Positions 31,042 through 38,994 of a stretch of DNA of 64,000 bases are shown in pieces. The DNA lies in assembly GCF_036503815.1 (NCBI RefSeq), contig NZ_AP027764.1, positions 1 to 64,000 on the forward strand, given 5' to 3'. Every line of letters starts with the position of its first letter. Within the stretch, counting starts at the first letter, position 1. The stretch is from Escherichia coli (GTDB lineage Bacteria; Pseudomonadota; Gammaproteobacteria; Enterobacterales; Enterobacteriaceae). A model generated the notes under the pieces. The model was given only the letters and a program-made list of their open reading frames with translations. It did no database searches and was not told the DNA's origin. The translations under genes were made by a program, and so were the position numbers.

Positions 31042-31116
31042 GTTGACATAATACAGTGTGCTTTGCGGTTACCAGCCGCGGGCGGCTGACGAAACCTCGC
31101 TCCGGCGGGGTTTTTT
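31042..31116 (+). ncRNA. istR: Antisense RNA IstR-1
   Basis: The 75-nt small RNA starts GTTGACATAATACAGTGTGC and ends in the terminator CCTCGCTCCGGCGGGGTTTTTT. It base-pairs with the tisAB leader and prevents toxin synthesis under non-SOS conditions. Lies between tisAB and ivbL on the opposite strand to tisB, as in K-12. The longer IstR-2 would start upstream near the LexA box. Confidence 0.92.
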
Positions 31117-31245
31117 ATTGCCTGCTTTTCAGTACAAAACGTGATCAATCCCTCAATTTTCCCTTGATGAAAAATTTTCCATTGTCTCCCCTGTAAACCT
31201 GTGCTTGTATAAATATTGTTAAACACAAAACCAACAAGGTCCCCA

Positions 31246-31344
31246 ATGACTACTTCCATGCTCAACGCAAAACTACTACCAACTGCGCCATCCGCCGCAG
31301 TGGTCGTCGTGCGTGTGGTGGTGGTCGTCGGCAATGCGCCGTAG
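31246..31344 (+). CDS. ivbL: ilvBN operon leader peptide IvbL
   Basis: A 32-aa leader peptide, MTTSMLNAKLLPTAPSAA then a run of Val with one Arg, ending GNAP. The Val- and Leu-rich stretch senses charged valyl- and leucyl-tRNA: ribosome stalling prevents formation of the attenuator downstream and lets ilvBN be transcribed. Confidence 0.96.
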   Translation: MTTSMLNAKLLPTAPSAAVVVVRVVVVVGNAP

Positions 31345-31368
31345 GGACTGGAACAACACACGATTCCA

Positions 31369-31402
31369 AAACCCCGCCGGCGCAAACCGGGCGGGGTTTT
31401 TC
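31369..31402 (+). terminator. Attenuator of the ilvBN operon
   Basis: AACCCCGCC / GGCGGGGTTTTT forms a stable terminator 25 bases after ivbL and about 50 bases before ilvB, the expected attenuator. Confidence 0.92.
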
Positions 31403-31449
31403 GTTTAAGCACCTCCCGGAAAGTCGGCCCAGAAGAAAAGGACTGGAGC

Positions 31450-33138
31450 ATGGCAAGTTCGGGCACATCATCGACACGTAAGCGCTTTACCGGCGCAGAA
31501 TTTATCGTTCATTTCCTGGAACAGCAGGGCATTAAGATTGTGACGGGCATTCCGGGCGGTTCTATCCTGCCTGTTTACGATGCCTTGAGCCAAAGCACGC
31601 AAATCCGCCATATTCTGGCTCGCCATGAACAGGGCGCAGGGTTTATCGCTCAGGGAATGGCGCGTACCGACGGCAAACCGGCGGTCTGTATGGCCTGTAG
31701 CGGACCGGGTGCGACTAACCTGGTGACCGCCATTGCCGATGCGCGACTGGACTCCATCCCGCTGATTTGCATCACCGGCCAGGTCCCTGCCTCAATGATC
31801 GGCACTGATGCCTTCCAGGAAGTGGACACCTACGGCATCTCTATCCCCATCACTAAACACAACTATCTGGTCAGACATATCGAAGAACTCCCGCAGGTCA
31901 TGAGCGATGCCTTCCGTATTGCGCAATCAGGCCGCCCTGGCCCGGTGTGGATAGACATTCCTAAGGATGTGCAAACGGCAGTTTTTGAGATTGAAGAACA
32001 GCCCGGTATGACAGAAAAAGCTGCCTCGCCTGCGTTTAGTGAAGAGAGTATTCGTGACGCAGCTGCAATGATTAACGCCGCCAAACGCCCGGTGCTCTAT
32101 CTGGGCGGCGGTGTCATTAACGCGCCCGCGCGGGTGCGTGAACTGGCGGAGAAAGCGCAGCTGCCTACCACCATGACCTTAATGGCACTGGGCATGTTGC
32201 CAAAAGCGCATCCGTTGTCGCTGGGTATGTTGGGGATGCACGGTGTGCGCAGCACCAACTACATTTTGCAGGAGGCGGATTTGTTGATTGTGCTCGGTGC
32301 GCGTTTTGATGACCGGGCGATTGGCAAAACCGAGCAGTTCTGCCCGAATGCCAAAATTATTCATGTCGATATCGACCGTGCAGAGCTGGGCAAAATCAAG
32401 CAACCGCACGTAGCGATTCAGGCGGATGTTGATGACGTGCTGGCGCAGCTGATCCCACAGGTGGAAGCGCAACCGCGTGCAGAGTGGCACCAGTTGGTAG
32501 CCGATTTGCAGCGCGAATTCCCGTGTCCAATCCCGAAAGCGTGCGATCCGTTAAGCCATTACGGCCTGATCAACGCCGTTGCCGCCTGTGTCGATGACAA
32601 CGCGATTATCACCACCGACGTGGGTCAGCATCAGATGTGGACGGCGCAGGCTTATCCGCTCAATCGCCCACGCCAGTGGCTGACCTCCGGCGGGCTGGGC
32701 ACGATGGGCTTTGGCCTGCCTGCGGCGATTGGCGCGGCACTGGCGAATCCGGATCGCAAAGTATTGTGTTTCTCTGGCGACGGCAGCCTGATGATGAATA
32801 TTCAGGAGATGGCGACCGCAAGCGAAAACCAATTGGATGTGAAAATCATTCTGATGAATAACGAAGCGCTGGGGCTGGTGCATCAGCAACAGAGTCTGTT
32901 CTACAAGCAGGGCGTTTTTGCCGCCACCTATCCGGGCAAAATCAACTTTATGCAGATTGCCGCCGGATTTGGCCTCGAAACCTGTGATTTAAATAACGAA
33001 GCCGACCCGCAGGCCGCATTGCAGGAAATTATTAATCGTCCTGGGCCAGCGCTGATCCATGTGCGCATTGATGCCGAAGAAAAAGTGTACCCGATGGTGC
33101 CGCCAGGTGCGGCGAATACTGAAATGGTGGGGGAATAA
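31450..33138 (+). CDS. ilvB: Acetolactate synthase I catalytic subunit
   Basis: A 562-aa ThDP-dependent enzyme making acetolactate or acetohydroxybutyrate in valine/isoleucine synthesis (valine-sensitive isozyme I). Visible are the N-terminal pyrimidine-binding domain with catalytic Glu in LARHEQGAGFIAQG, the central FAD/transhydrogenase-like domain, and the C-terminal ThDP motif starting FSGDGSLMMN and ending ILMNN. Controlled by the ivbL attenuator; ilvN follows after 3 bp. Confidence 0.98.
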   Translation: MASSGTSSTRKRFTGAEFIVHFLEQQGIKIVTGIPGGSILPVYDALSQSTQIRHILARHEQGAGFIAQGMARTDGKPAVCMACSGPGATNLVTAIADARLDSIPLICITGQVPASMIGTDAFQEVDTYGISIPITKHNYLVRHIEELPQVMSDAFRIAQSGRPGPVWIDIPKDVQTAVFEIEEQPGMTEKAASPAFSEESIRDAAAMINAAKRPVLYLGGGVINAPARVRELAEKAQLPTTMTLMALGMLPKAHPLSLGMLGMHGVRSTNYILQEADLLIVLGARFDDRAIGKTEQFCPNAKIIHVDIDRAELGKIKQPHVAIQADVDDVLAQLIPQVEAQPRAEWHQLVADLQREFPCPIPKACDPLSHYGLINAVAACVDDNAIITTDVGQHQMWTAQAYPLNRPRQWLTSGGLGTMGFGLPAAIGAALANPDRKVLCFSGDGSLMMNIQEMATASENQLDVKIILMNNEALGLVHQQQSLFYKQGVFAATYPGKINFMQIAAGFGLETCDLNNEADPQAALQEIINRPGPALIHVRIDAEEKVYPMVPPGAANTEMVGE

Positions 33139-33141
33139 GCC

Positions 33142-33432
33142 ATGCAAAACACAACTCATGACAACGTGATTCTGGAGCTCACCGTTCGCAACCATCCGGG
33201 CGTAATGACCCACGTTTGTGGTCTTTTTGCCCGTCGCGCTTTTAACGTTGAAGGCATTCTTTGTCTGCCGATTCAGGACAGCGACAAAAGCCACATCTGG
33301 CTACTGGTTAATGACGACCAGCGTCTGGAGCAGATGATAAGCCAAATCGACAAGCTGGAAGATGTGGTGAAAGTGCAGCGTAACCAGTCCGATCCGACGA
33401 TGTTTAACAAGATTGCGGTGTTTTTTCAGTAA
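33142..33432 (+). CDS. ilvN: Acetolactate synthase I regulatory subunit
   Basis: A 96-aa ACT-domain subunit that confers valine feedback inhibition and activates IlvB. The ACT core is [21 protein letters not shown] with the conserved Gly of the effector site. Length is as in K-12. In K-12 uhpA is the next gene; here about 3.3 kb of AT-rich sequence with two extra genes intervenes. Confidence 0.97.
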
Positions 33433-33465
33433 GGAGCGACATTAAACCGCTCGGGGGAGTTACTG

Positions 33466-33483
33466 ATGAGCGATTTTTGATAG
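33466..33483 (+). repeat. Shared 18-bp motif, copy 1 (upstream of the 431-aa gene)
   Basis: ATGAGCGATTTTTGATAG lies 213 bases before the first orphan gene. The same 18 bases recur exactly at 35074-35091 before the second orphan gene, and with one mismatch upstream of eilA (58985-59002, minus strand). All three are oriented toward the downstream gene. Possible regulator site or promoter-linked element. Confidence 0.75.
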
Positions 33484-33505
33484 ATCCGTTCAGATATATA
33501 GGGTG

Positions 33506-33538
33506 AAATTGTGCCAGAGACCATCTCAGGCACAATTT
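33506..33538. terminator. Inverted repeat after ilvN, possible terminator
   Basis: A perfect 10-bp inverted repeat AAATTGTGCC / GGCACAATTT with a 13-base loop sits 74 bases after ilvN and before the first orphan gene. A weak T-rich tail follows, so it may end the ilvBN transcript; it could equally be an operator. Confidence 0.45.
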
Positions 33539-33696
33539 ATTAGCCCAGGACGTTAATTTAAGTCGCTGCACCGATAATTTGGGGGTTAACAGTTAGGGCT
33601 AAAAATTTCCAGCGATGGTTTTAAATTCTGATTGCTGTCTATACCAGTGGTCATGACCAGCATTCTATTAATTAATGGTTCATCGTGAGGTATATT

Positions 33697-34992
33697 ATGG
33701 CAAGCCCTATAAACAGCGGAACAATGATGTCAAATCCCTGCCCTTCCACCTTTTTGGATAAAAATAGAATTATTGCTGCTGAGCTTAATATCACAAATAA
33801 CGAGAAAAAATATTCACCTGGCAGTAATTTCGCAAAATGGATGTTACAGGAAATAAAACGCTTAATAGCAAATATTATGTCCGGTTCTCGCAGTGTTAAT
33901 ACCGAAATCCTTAACTATTTTCACCCTATGCCAGGCACTGAAAATAATGGTAATCGTACCTGGATGGCGGCAACTGGAGAGAACGAATACACCGTAATTG
34001 AACAAACAGGTGGCAAATCCTTTAATGTTTTTCAGGTTGGTGCAGGTAAAAATAATATAAAAGAAATATTGGGGAATACATCATATTCTGGAGTGGCTGT
34101 AGCGACTATTATCAAATCGCTATCTGAAAAAACTGCTGCGTTAGAAACACATTCTGCTGACACGGTTTTGAGGAAAAAATTAGTTAATAGTATTGTTCTG
34201 ATGAATGCGGATTGTAATTACGAAATGCCTGCAGAAATTTTGAGTAATACATATGATTTATTAAACCTGCGAATTCAAAAAGATGAGGGACATTTACCTG
34301 TTCAGGAAAAAATTGATATTGATGATGGTTATTTACACTCTATGACTATGGATGCTCATAGATGTATAAAAGAACAAACTAAACCAAGTGGCGCTGCAAA
34401 AATAACTTGCTGTGGTGTTGAGTTAAGTAAAGATATTCTTAAAATATTTGCAAGCAAAATTGAAATAATTGAAAAAGATCTAAGTTATAGTCAAAAGACA
34501 CCTGAACAATTGGGTGCACAGGTATGCTTTAATGATGATGATTGTGCTCGGGTAAGAGAATTATTAAAACAATCAAACGGTAATATTACGGATGATAAGA
34601 TTGATGAAATAATCGCTTGCTTAGCCAGTCCTCAGGGGATTACATGTTTTTATTATTCTTCCGCACAAGGCTATCAGACTCGCTTACAACATACATCTCA
34701 AGATGTTCGCGAGTTACTCTCAAAGAGTTTGGATGGTGCCACTTCATTGACATTGCATTTAAAAAAATCAGGAAATGCTTTTTTTGGGTCTGGAAAGTAT
34801 CTTAATGAAATGGATTTTACTATGAATGGGTTTAGTCAGAAGATATATTTGATGGCGGTTGATAAAATTGAAAATGAAGTTAAGCTTCAGTGTGCTCGTT
34901 ATTTTACTACCGGTAGGGTCGACAAAGAAAACTCCAAAATAGATAAAGTCGCTTTTACATTTTCCGCTGCCGCAACAACTTCTGATTTATGA
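33697..34992 (+). CDS. Unknown AT-rich gene, putative secreted effector paralogue 1 (431 aa)
   Basis: I do not recognise this protein with certainty. It has 431 aa, is hydrophilic and has no signal peptide or membrane helix. The N-terminus MASPINSGTMMSNPCPSTF is Ser/Asn/Pro-rich and polar, as in type III effectors. Strongly AT-rich compared with ilvN and uhpA, so horizontally acquired. It is homologous to the 482-aa gene downstream: shared NYFH (73-76), TWMAATG (88-94), CCG (238-240), IIACLASPQGI (305-315) and GFSQKIYL (378-385). Start ATG 33697 has GTGAGG 6 bases before; the in-frame GTG at 33685 is part of that site. A relation to the EspY effectors of EHEC is a weak guess only. Confidence 0.82.
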   Translation: MASPINSGTMMSNPCPSTFLDKNRIIAAELNITNNEKKYSPGSNFAKWMLQEIKRLIANIMSGSRSVNTEILNYFHPMPGTENNGNRTWMAATGENEYTVIEQTGGKSFNVFQVGAGKNNIKEILGNTSYSGVAVATIIKSLSEKTAALETHSADTVLRKKLVNSIVLMNADCNYEMPAEILSNTYDLLNLRIQKDEGHLPVQEKIDIDDGYLHSMTMDAHRCIKEQTKPSGAAKITCCGVELSKDILKIFASKIEIIEKDLSYSQKTPEQLGAQVCFNDDDCARVRELLKQSNGNITDDKIDEIIACLASPQGITCFYYSSAQGYQTRLQHTSQDVRELLSKSLDGATSLTLHLKKSGNAFFGSGKYLNEMDFTMNGFSQKIYLMAVDKIENEVKLQCARYFTTGRVDKENSKIDKVAFTFSAAATTSDL

Positions 34993-35008
34993 TTTTTGCC
35001 TGATAAAT

Positions 35009-35034
35009 CGCGTTTATCATTAAGGTGAACGCGT
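35009..35034 (+). repeat. 26-bp imperfect direct repeat, copy 1
   Basis: CGCGTTTATCATTAAGGTGA followed by ACGCGT matches 21 of 26 positions with 36844-36869 in the uhpA leader. Each copy has CG-rich ends that can pair (CGCGTT/AACGCG). The two copies bracket the second orphan gene. Confidence 0.55.
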
Positions 35035-35073
35035 ATTCTTAAGCGTCTATGTGTAAACATTCATTTTTGAAAA

Positions 35074-35091
35074 ATGAGCGATTTTTGATAG
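35074..35091 (+). repeat. Shared 18-bp motif, copy 2 (upstream of the 482-aa gene)
   Basis: Identical 18 bases to 33466-33483, lying 191 bases before the second orphan gene. Only 2 bases of sequence to the 5' side (GA/AA-type) and none to the 3' side are clearly conserved beyond it, so the match is a discrete element rather than the edge of a long duplication. Confidence 0.75.
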
Positions 35092-35110
35092 TGAATAAGT
35101 GGTGTTAGTG

Positions 35111-35275
35111 ATGCAATTGCGTTGGGAAAATCGTTCGGAAAATAAGCTCCAGTATTATTGCGTTTTTCTTAACGAACTGGCACATGGAGGTCGCTTTATG
35201 ACCAATTGTGGCGCTAATATTAATGCTTTGAATAATATCAAAGTTGTATTTATTAATATTGAGAAAAAACCATGA
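35111..35275 (+). CDS. Possible small ORF (54 aa) before effector paralogue 2
   Basis: ATG at 35111 opens a 54-codon frame (starts MQLRWENRSENKLQYYCVF, ends INIEKKP) whose TGA at 35273-35275 overlaps the ribosome binding site of the next gene (TGAGG), 7 bases before its ATG. That arrangement would allow translational coupling. There is no clear ribosome binding site of its own and no recognised homologue; it might be a decayed gene fragment. Confidence 0.3.
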   Translation: MQLRWENRSENKLQYYCVFLNELAHGGRFMTNCGANINALNNIKVVFINIEKKP

Positions 35276-35282
35276 GGTTATT

Positions 35283-36731
35283 ATGGGAACTTATAGCGTA
35301 ACCACCAATCCTGTTAAACAGAGTGTTCTGTTTAACCAAAAGAAGCAAAATTTAAATAAGAGTATTAAGCGTGATCTTAATATGGATTTTTCTAACATTG
35401 ACGTAATGAAAAAAAGTGGTGTGATTGACGATTGCCTAACAGTACCAACAGAACCCGTAAAGGTAAGCTTTAGAGAATCATTTGTAAATATATTAACTCA
35501 CCTGTTGGAAATGTTGCATCTTTATCGTTATGAGGTTAATTCTAAATTCATCCCTTATTTTCATGTTACACCTGAATCTAAGGATTCGAATAATAAAATA
35601 TGGATTGCTGTAACGGGTTTAAATAGTTATGTCAAAATTGAAGAGCTCGGTAGTGACAGATTTAAAGAAACCCAATTGTATCGTGAATTTCATAAGAAAA
35701 AAAATGGTGAAACTGAAAGTATAAAGCATGAGGACGTCAGGGAATTTTCAGGGTCTAACGCACAAGAGTTTTTGCAGCTCTTATCACAACATGATCAACA
35801 GGAAAGAGAACAAATCTCAGAATTAACAGTTGCTGCAAATGCTCTTAAGCTGGAAGTTGCTAAAAATAACTATAACATGAAATCCCCTTCTGATAGGCAA
35901 ACCGAACGCCGAATGATAGAGCTTTTAAGGGAACAAAAAGATTTAATTCCAGAAAAGTATTTACATCAATCATCTATAAAAAACCTTAAGCTTCATGAGG
36001 ATGAATTTAGCTCACTCCTGGCAGATGCAGAAAGACAAGTTCTGGAGGGAAGTTCATTTGTCTTATGTTGTGGTGAAAAAATAAACAGCACTATAAGTGA
36101 ATTACTTCGCGAAAAAATGCAAGATTTAACACTTCGCACTAGATCTTTCACTCGCTCTGGATCTCCTTCTTGTGATGTTTATGAGGAAATATTCAAGAAA
36201 GTTATTTTCACCCCTGATGAATGTGATCTGGTGAGAGATTCGTTATATCAAGATGGTATAAAGCCAGAAAAAATAGCAAAAATCATTTCTTGTTTATCCA
36301 GTCGTACCGGGATTGGAAATTTGTTTTATGCCTGTTCACATGCATTTTATGTTGCTAATGATAATGTTGCACCTGATGTGCGTCGCGCCGCTGTAGCTGT
36401 TGGCGATACATTAAGTTATTGTCCGAGTTTTGTTGCTTTGAATGGTAGAAATAACCATCTTCATGCCGATTTCTCAGAATACGGGTTCACACAAACTCTT
36501 TATGTTTTAAGAGCAGTCATAAATAACGCGAATGACACCTTTGATATTGCTAATTATATCTATACCACTAAAGGCGAAAATATTATCCATAACGACGTTG
36601 AAGATGATTCTCCCTATGTACATTCCGATGAAAGTTATAGACACAAAGATGATTATTGGGCAAGGGATAATGATGTCCGCAATCTAAGGAGAAATTTCTC
36701 AGGCAATATTACGATTGCAACCTACAAATAA
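35283..36731 (+). CDS. Unknown AT-rich gene, putative secreted effector paralogue 2 (482 aa)
   Basis: A 482-aa hydrophilic protein without signal peptide or transmembrane helices, not recognised with certainty. It is a paralogue of the 431-aa product: PYFH (91-94), IWIAVTG (106-112), CCG (262-264), IISCLSSRTGI (334-344) and GFTQTLYVL (401-409) align in order. A helical Glu/Gln/Lys-rich insert (about 155-250) explains much of the extra length. The polar N-terminus (MGTYSVTTNPVKQSV) would suit a secretion signal. ATG 35283 has TGAGG 6 bases upstream; an in-frame TTG at 35244 is rejected. AT-rich, flanked by a 26-bp imperfect repeat and followed by a strong terminator. Confidence 0.82.
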   Translation: MGTYSVTTNPVKQSVLFNQKKQNLNKSIKRDLNMDFSNIDVMKKSGVIDDCLTVPTEPVKVSFRESFVNILTHLLEMLHLYRYEVNSKFIPYFHVTPESKDSNNKIWIAVTGLNSYVKIEELGSDRFKETQLYREFHKKKNGETESIKHEDVREFSGSNAQEFLQLLSQHDQQEREQISELTVAANALKLEVAKNNYNMKSPSDRQTERRMIELLREQKDLIPEKYLHQSSIKNLKLHEDEFSSLLADAERQVLEGSSFVLCCGEKINSTISELLREKMQDLTLRTRSFTRSGSPSCDVYEEIFKKVIFTPDECDLVRDSLYQDGIKPEKIAKIISCLSSRTGIGNLFYACSHAFYVANDNVAPDVRRAAVAVGDTLSYCPSFVALNGRNNHLHADFSEYGFTQTLYVLRAVINNANDTFDIANYIYTTKGENIIHNDVEDDSPYVHSDESYRHKDDYWARDNDVRNLRRNFSGNITIATYK

Positions 36732-36757
36732 TTCGCTTTTTCTCAATAACACGCACC

Positions 36758-36788
36758 AAACGCTTACCTTTCAGGTAAGCGTTTTGAC
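36758..36788. terminator. Terminator between the effector-like gene and uhpA
   Basis: A perfect 12-bp stem AAACGCTTACCT / AGGTAAGCGTTT with loop TTC is followed by a T. It starts 27 bases after the orphan gene stop and isolates it from uhpA. Confidence 0.85.
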
Positions 36789-36843
36789 GATAAGCCCAAC
36801 ATCATTAAGCCAATACATACCCCATATCCAACTTGAACAACAT

Positions 36844-36869
36844 CGCGCTTATCGTTAAGGTATGCGCGT
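36844..36869 (+). repeat. 26-bp imperfect direct repeat, copy 2 (uhpA leader)
   Basis: CGCGCTTATCGTTAAGGTAT followed by GCGCGT, matching 21 of 26 bases with 35009-35034. It lies 24 bases before the uhpA start. Confidence 0.55.
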
Positions 36870-36892
36870 TTTTTATCCGCCAGGACCCAATC

Positions 36893-37483
36893 ATGATCAC
36901 CATTGCCCTTATAGACGATCACCTTATCGTCCGCTCCGGCTTTGCGCAGCTGCTGGGGCTGGAACCTGATTTGCAGGTAGTTGCCGAGTTTGGTTCGGGG
37001 CGCGAGGCACTGGCGGGGCTGCCGGGGCGCGGTGTGCATGTGTGTATTTGCGATATCTCCATGCCCGATATCTCCGGTCTGGAGCTGCTAAGCCAGCTGC
37101 CGAAAGGTATGGCGACAATTATGCTCTCCGTTCACGACAGTCCGGCACTGGTTGAGCAGGCACTTAACGCGGGGGCGCGCGGCTTTCTCTCCAAACGCTG
37201 TAGCCCGGATGAACTGATTGCTGCGGTGCATACGGTTGCTACGGGGGGATGTTATTTGACACCGGATATTGCCATTAAACTGGCATCCGGTCGCCAGGAC
37301 CCGCTGACCAAACGTGAACGCCAGGTGGCGGAAAAACTGGCGCAAGGAATGGCGGTGAAAGAGATTGCCGCCGAACTGGGCTTGTCGCCGAAAACGGTAC
37401 ACGTCCATCGCGCCAACCTGATGGAAAAACTGGGCGTCAGTAACGACGTGGAACTGGCGCGCCGCATGTTTGATGGCTGGTGA
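36893..37483 (+). CDS. uhpA: Response regulator UhpA
   Basis: A 196-aa NarL/FixJ-type regulator that activates uhpT when external glucose-6-phosphate is sensed by UhpC/UhpB. The receiver domain (about 1-117) has phosphoacceptor Asp54 in CICDISMPD; the LuxR-type helix-turn-helix spans about 133-190 (LTKRERQVAEKLAQGMAVKEIA). The start at ATG 36893 (MITIALIDDH) has CAGGA upstream and yields the family length. Overlaps uhpB by one base. Confidence 0.98.
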   Translation: MITIALIDDHLIVRSGFAQLLGLEPDLQVVAEFGSGREALAGLPGRGVHVCICDISMPDISGLELLSQLPKGMATIMLSVHDSPALVEQALNAGARGFLSKRCSPDELIAAVHTVATGGCYLTPDIAIKLASGRQDPLTKRERQVAEKLAQGMAVKEIAAELGLSPKTVHVHRANLMEKLGVSNDVELARRMFDGW

Positions 37484-38985
37484 TGAAGACGTTGTTCTCC
37501 CGCTTAATTACTGTTATTGCCTGCTTTTTTATCTTCTCTGCCGCGTGGTTTTGCCTGTGGAGTATCAGCCTGCATCTGGTTGAGCGCCCTGATATGGCGG
37601 TGCTGTTATTTCCGTTTGGTCTGCGCCTGGGGCTAATGTTGCAATGCCCACGCGGATACTGGCCAGTGCTGCTGGGCGCGGAATGGCTGCTGATTTATTG
37701 GTTAACGCAGGCGGTTGGTTTAAGCCATTTCTCCTTATTGATGATCGGTAGTTTGCTGACGTTACTGCCCGTGGCGCTGATCTCACGCTATCGCCATCAA
37801 CGCGACTGGCGCACCCTGCTGTTACAGGGGGCAGCGCTGACGGCGGCGGCGTTGTTGCAGTCGTTGCCCTGGCTTTGGTACGGCAAAGAGTCGTGGAATG
37901 CGCTGCTGTTAACTTTAACTGGCGGCCTGACGCTGGCCCCGATATGTCTGGTGTTCTGGCACTATCTCGCCAATAACACCTGGCTGCCGCTCGGTCCGTC
38001 ATTGGTTTCTCAACCGATCAACTGGCGCGGGCGGCATCTGGTCTGGTACTTGCTGCTGTTTGTTATCAGTCTCTGGCTCCAGTTGGGATTGCCGGATGAA
38101 CTGTCGCGCTTCACTCCCTTCTGCCTGGCGCTGCCGATTATCGCGCTGGCATGGCACTACGGCTGGCAAGGGGCGCTGATTGCGACGTTGATGAACGCCA
38201 TCGCGCTGATCGCCAGTCAAACCTGGCGTGATCATCCGGTCGATTTATTGCTCTCACTGCTGGTGCAAAGTCTGACAGGGTTGTTACTTGGCGCTGGCAT
38301 ACAGCGCTTGCGTGAACTTAACCAGTCGCTACAAAAGGAACTGGCGCGCAATCAGCATCTGGCTGAACGTTTGCTGGAAACCGAAGAGAGTGTGCGTCGT
38401 GATGTGGCGCGTGAATTACACGATGATATCGGTCAGACCATCACCGCCATTCGTACGCAAGCGGGCATTGTCCAGCGGCTCGCGGCGGATAACTCCCGCG
38501 TGAAACAGAGCGGGCAGCTCATCGAACAGTTATCCCTGGGCGTTTACGACGCGGTGCGCCGCTTGTTAGGGCGGTTACGTCCGCGCCAGCTGGATGATCT
38601 CACTCTGGAGCAGGCCATCCGCTCACTGATGCGGGAAATGGAGCTGGAAGGGCGCGGTATTGTCAGCCATCTCGAATGGCGAATCGATGAATCAGCGTTA
38701 AGCGAAAACCAGCGCGTGACGCTGTTTCGCGTCTGCCAGGAAGGGTTGAACAACATTGTGAAACATGCCGATGCCAGTGCGGTCACCCTGCAAGGCTGGC
38801 AGCAGGATGAACGGTTGATGCTGGTAATTGAAGACGATGGCAGCGGTTTGCCGCCGGGTTCCGGGCAACAAGGTTTTGGCCTCACCGGAATGCGCGAGCG
38901 CGTAACGGCGCTGGGCGGCACCTTGACCATCTCCTGTTTGCACGGCACGCGTGTCAGTGTTTCTCTACCTCAACGTTATGTCTAA
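37483..38985 (+). CDS. uhpB: Sensor histidine kinase UhpB
   Basis: A 500-aa membrane kinase with an N-terminal MASE1-type membrane domain of about eight helices (about 1-270), a HisKA_3 dimerisation domain with the phosphoacceptor His in VARELHDDIGQT (near residue 313), and a C-terminal HATPase (NNIVKHADAS, EDDGSGLP, GFGLTGMRERV). It forms a complex with UhpC and phosphorylates UhpA. Start ATG 37483 lies in the TGATG overlap with the uhpA stop. Confidence 0.98.
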   Translation: MKTLFSRLITVIACFFIFSAAWFCLWSISLHLVERPDMAVLLFPFGLRLGLMLQCPRGYWPVLLGAEWLLIYWLTQAVGLSHFSLLMIGSLLTLLPVALISRYRHQRDWRTLLLQGAALTAAALLQSLPWLWYGKESWNALLLTLTGGLTLAPICLVFWHYLANNTWLPLGPSLVSQPINWRGRHLVWYLLLFVISLWLQLGLPDELSRFTPFCLALPIIALAWHYGWQGALIATLMNAIALIASQTWRDHPVDLLLSLLVQSLTGLLLGAGIQRLRELNQSLQKELARNQHLAERLLETEESVRRDVARELHDDIGQTITAIRTQAGIVQRLAADNSRVKQSGQLIEQLSLGVYDAVRRLLGRLRPRQLDDLTLEQAIRSLMREMELEGRGIVSHLEWRIDESALSENQRVTLFRVCQEGLNNIVKHADASAVTLQGWQQDERLMLVIEDDGSGLPPGSGQQGFGLTGMRERVTALGGTLTISCLHGTRVSVSLPQRYV

Positions 38986-38994
38986 GGCTTGATG

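Noticed and set aside
30784..31062. Duplicated GTTGACATAA(C/T)ACAGTGTGC considered as a mobile-element repeat
   Set aside because: It is the known IstR-1 seed and its target site in the tisAB leader, so the repeat reflects antisense pairing.
36758..36788. Inverted repeat before uhpA considered as an operator
   Set aside because: The perfect 12-bp stem with 3-base loop right after the upstream gene fits a terminator better than a protein site, although a dual role is possible.
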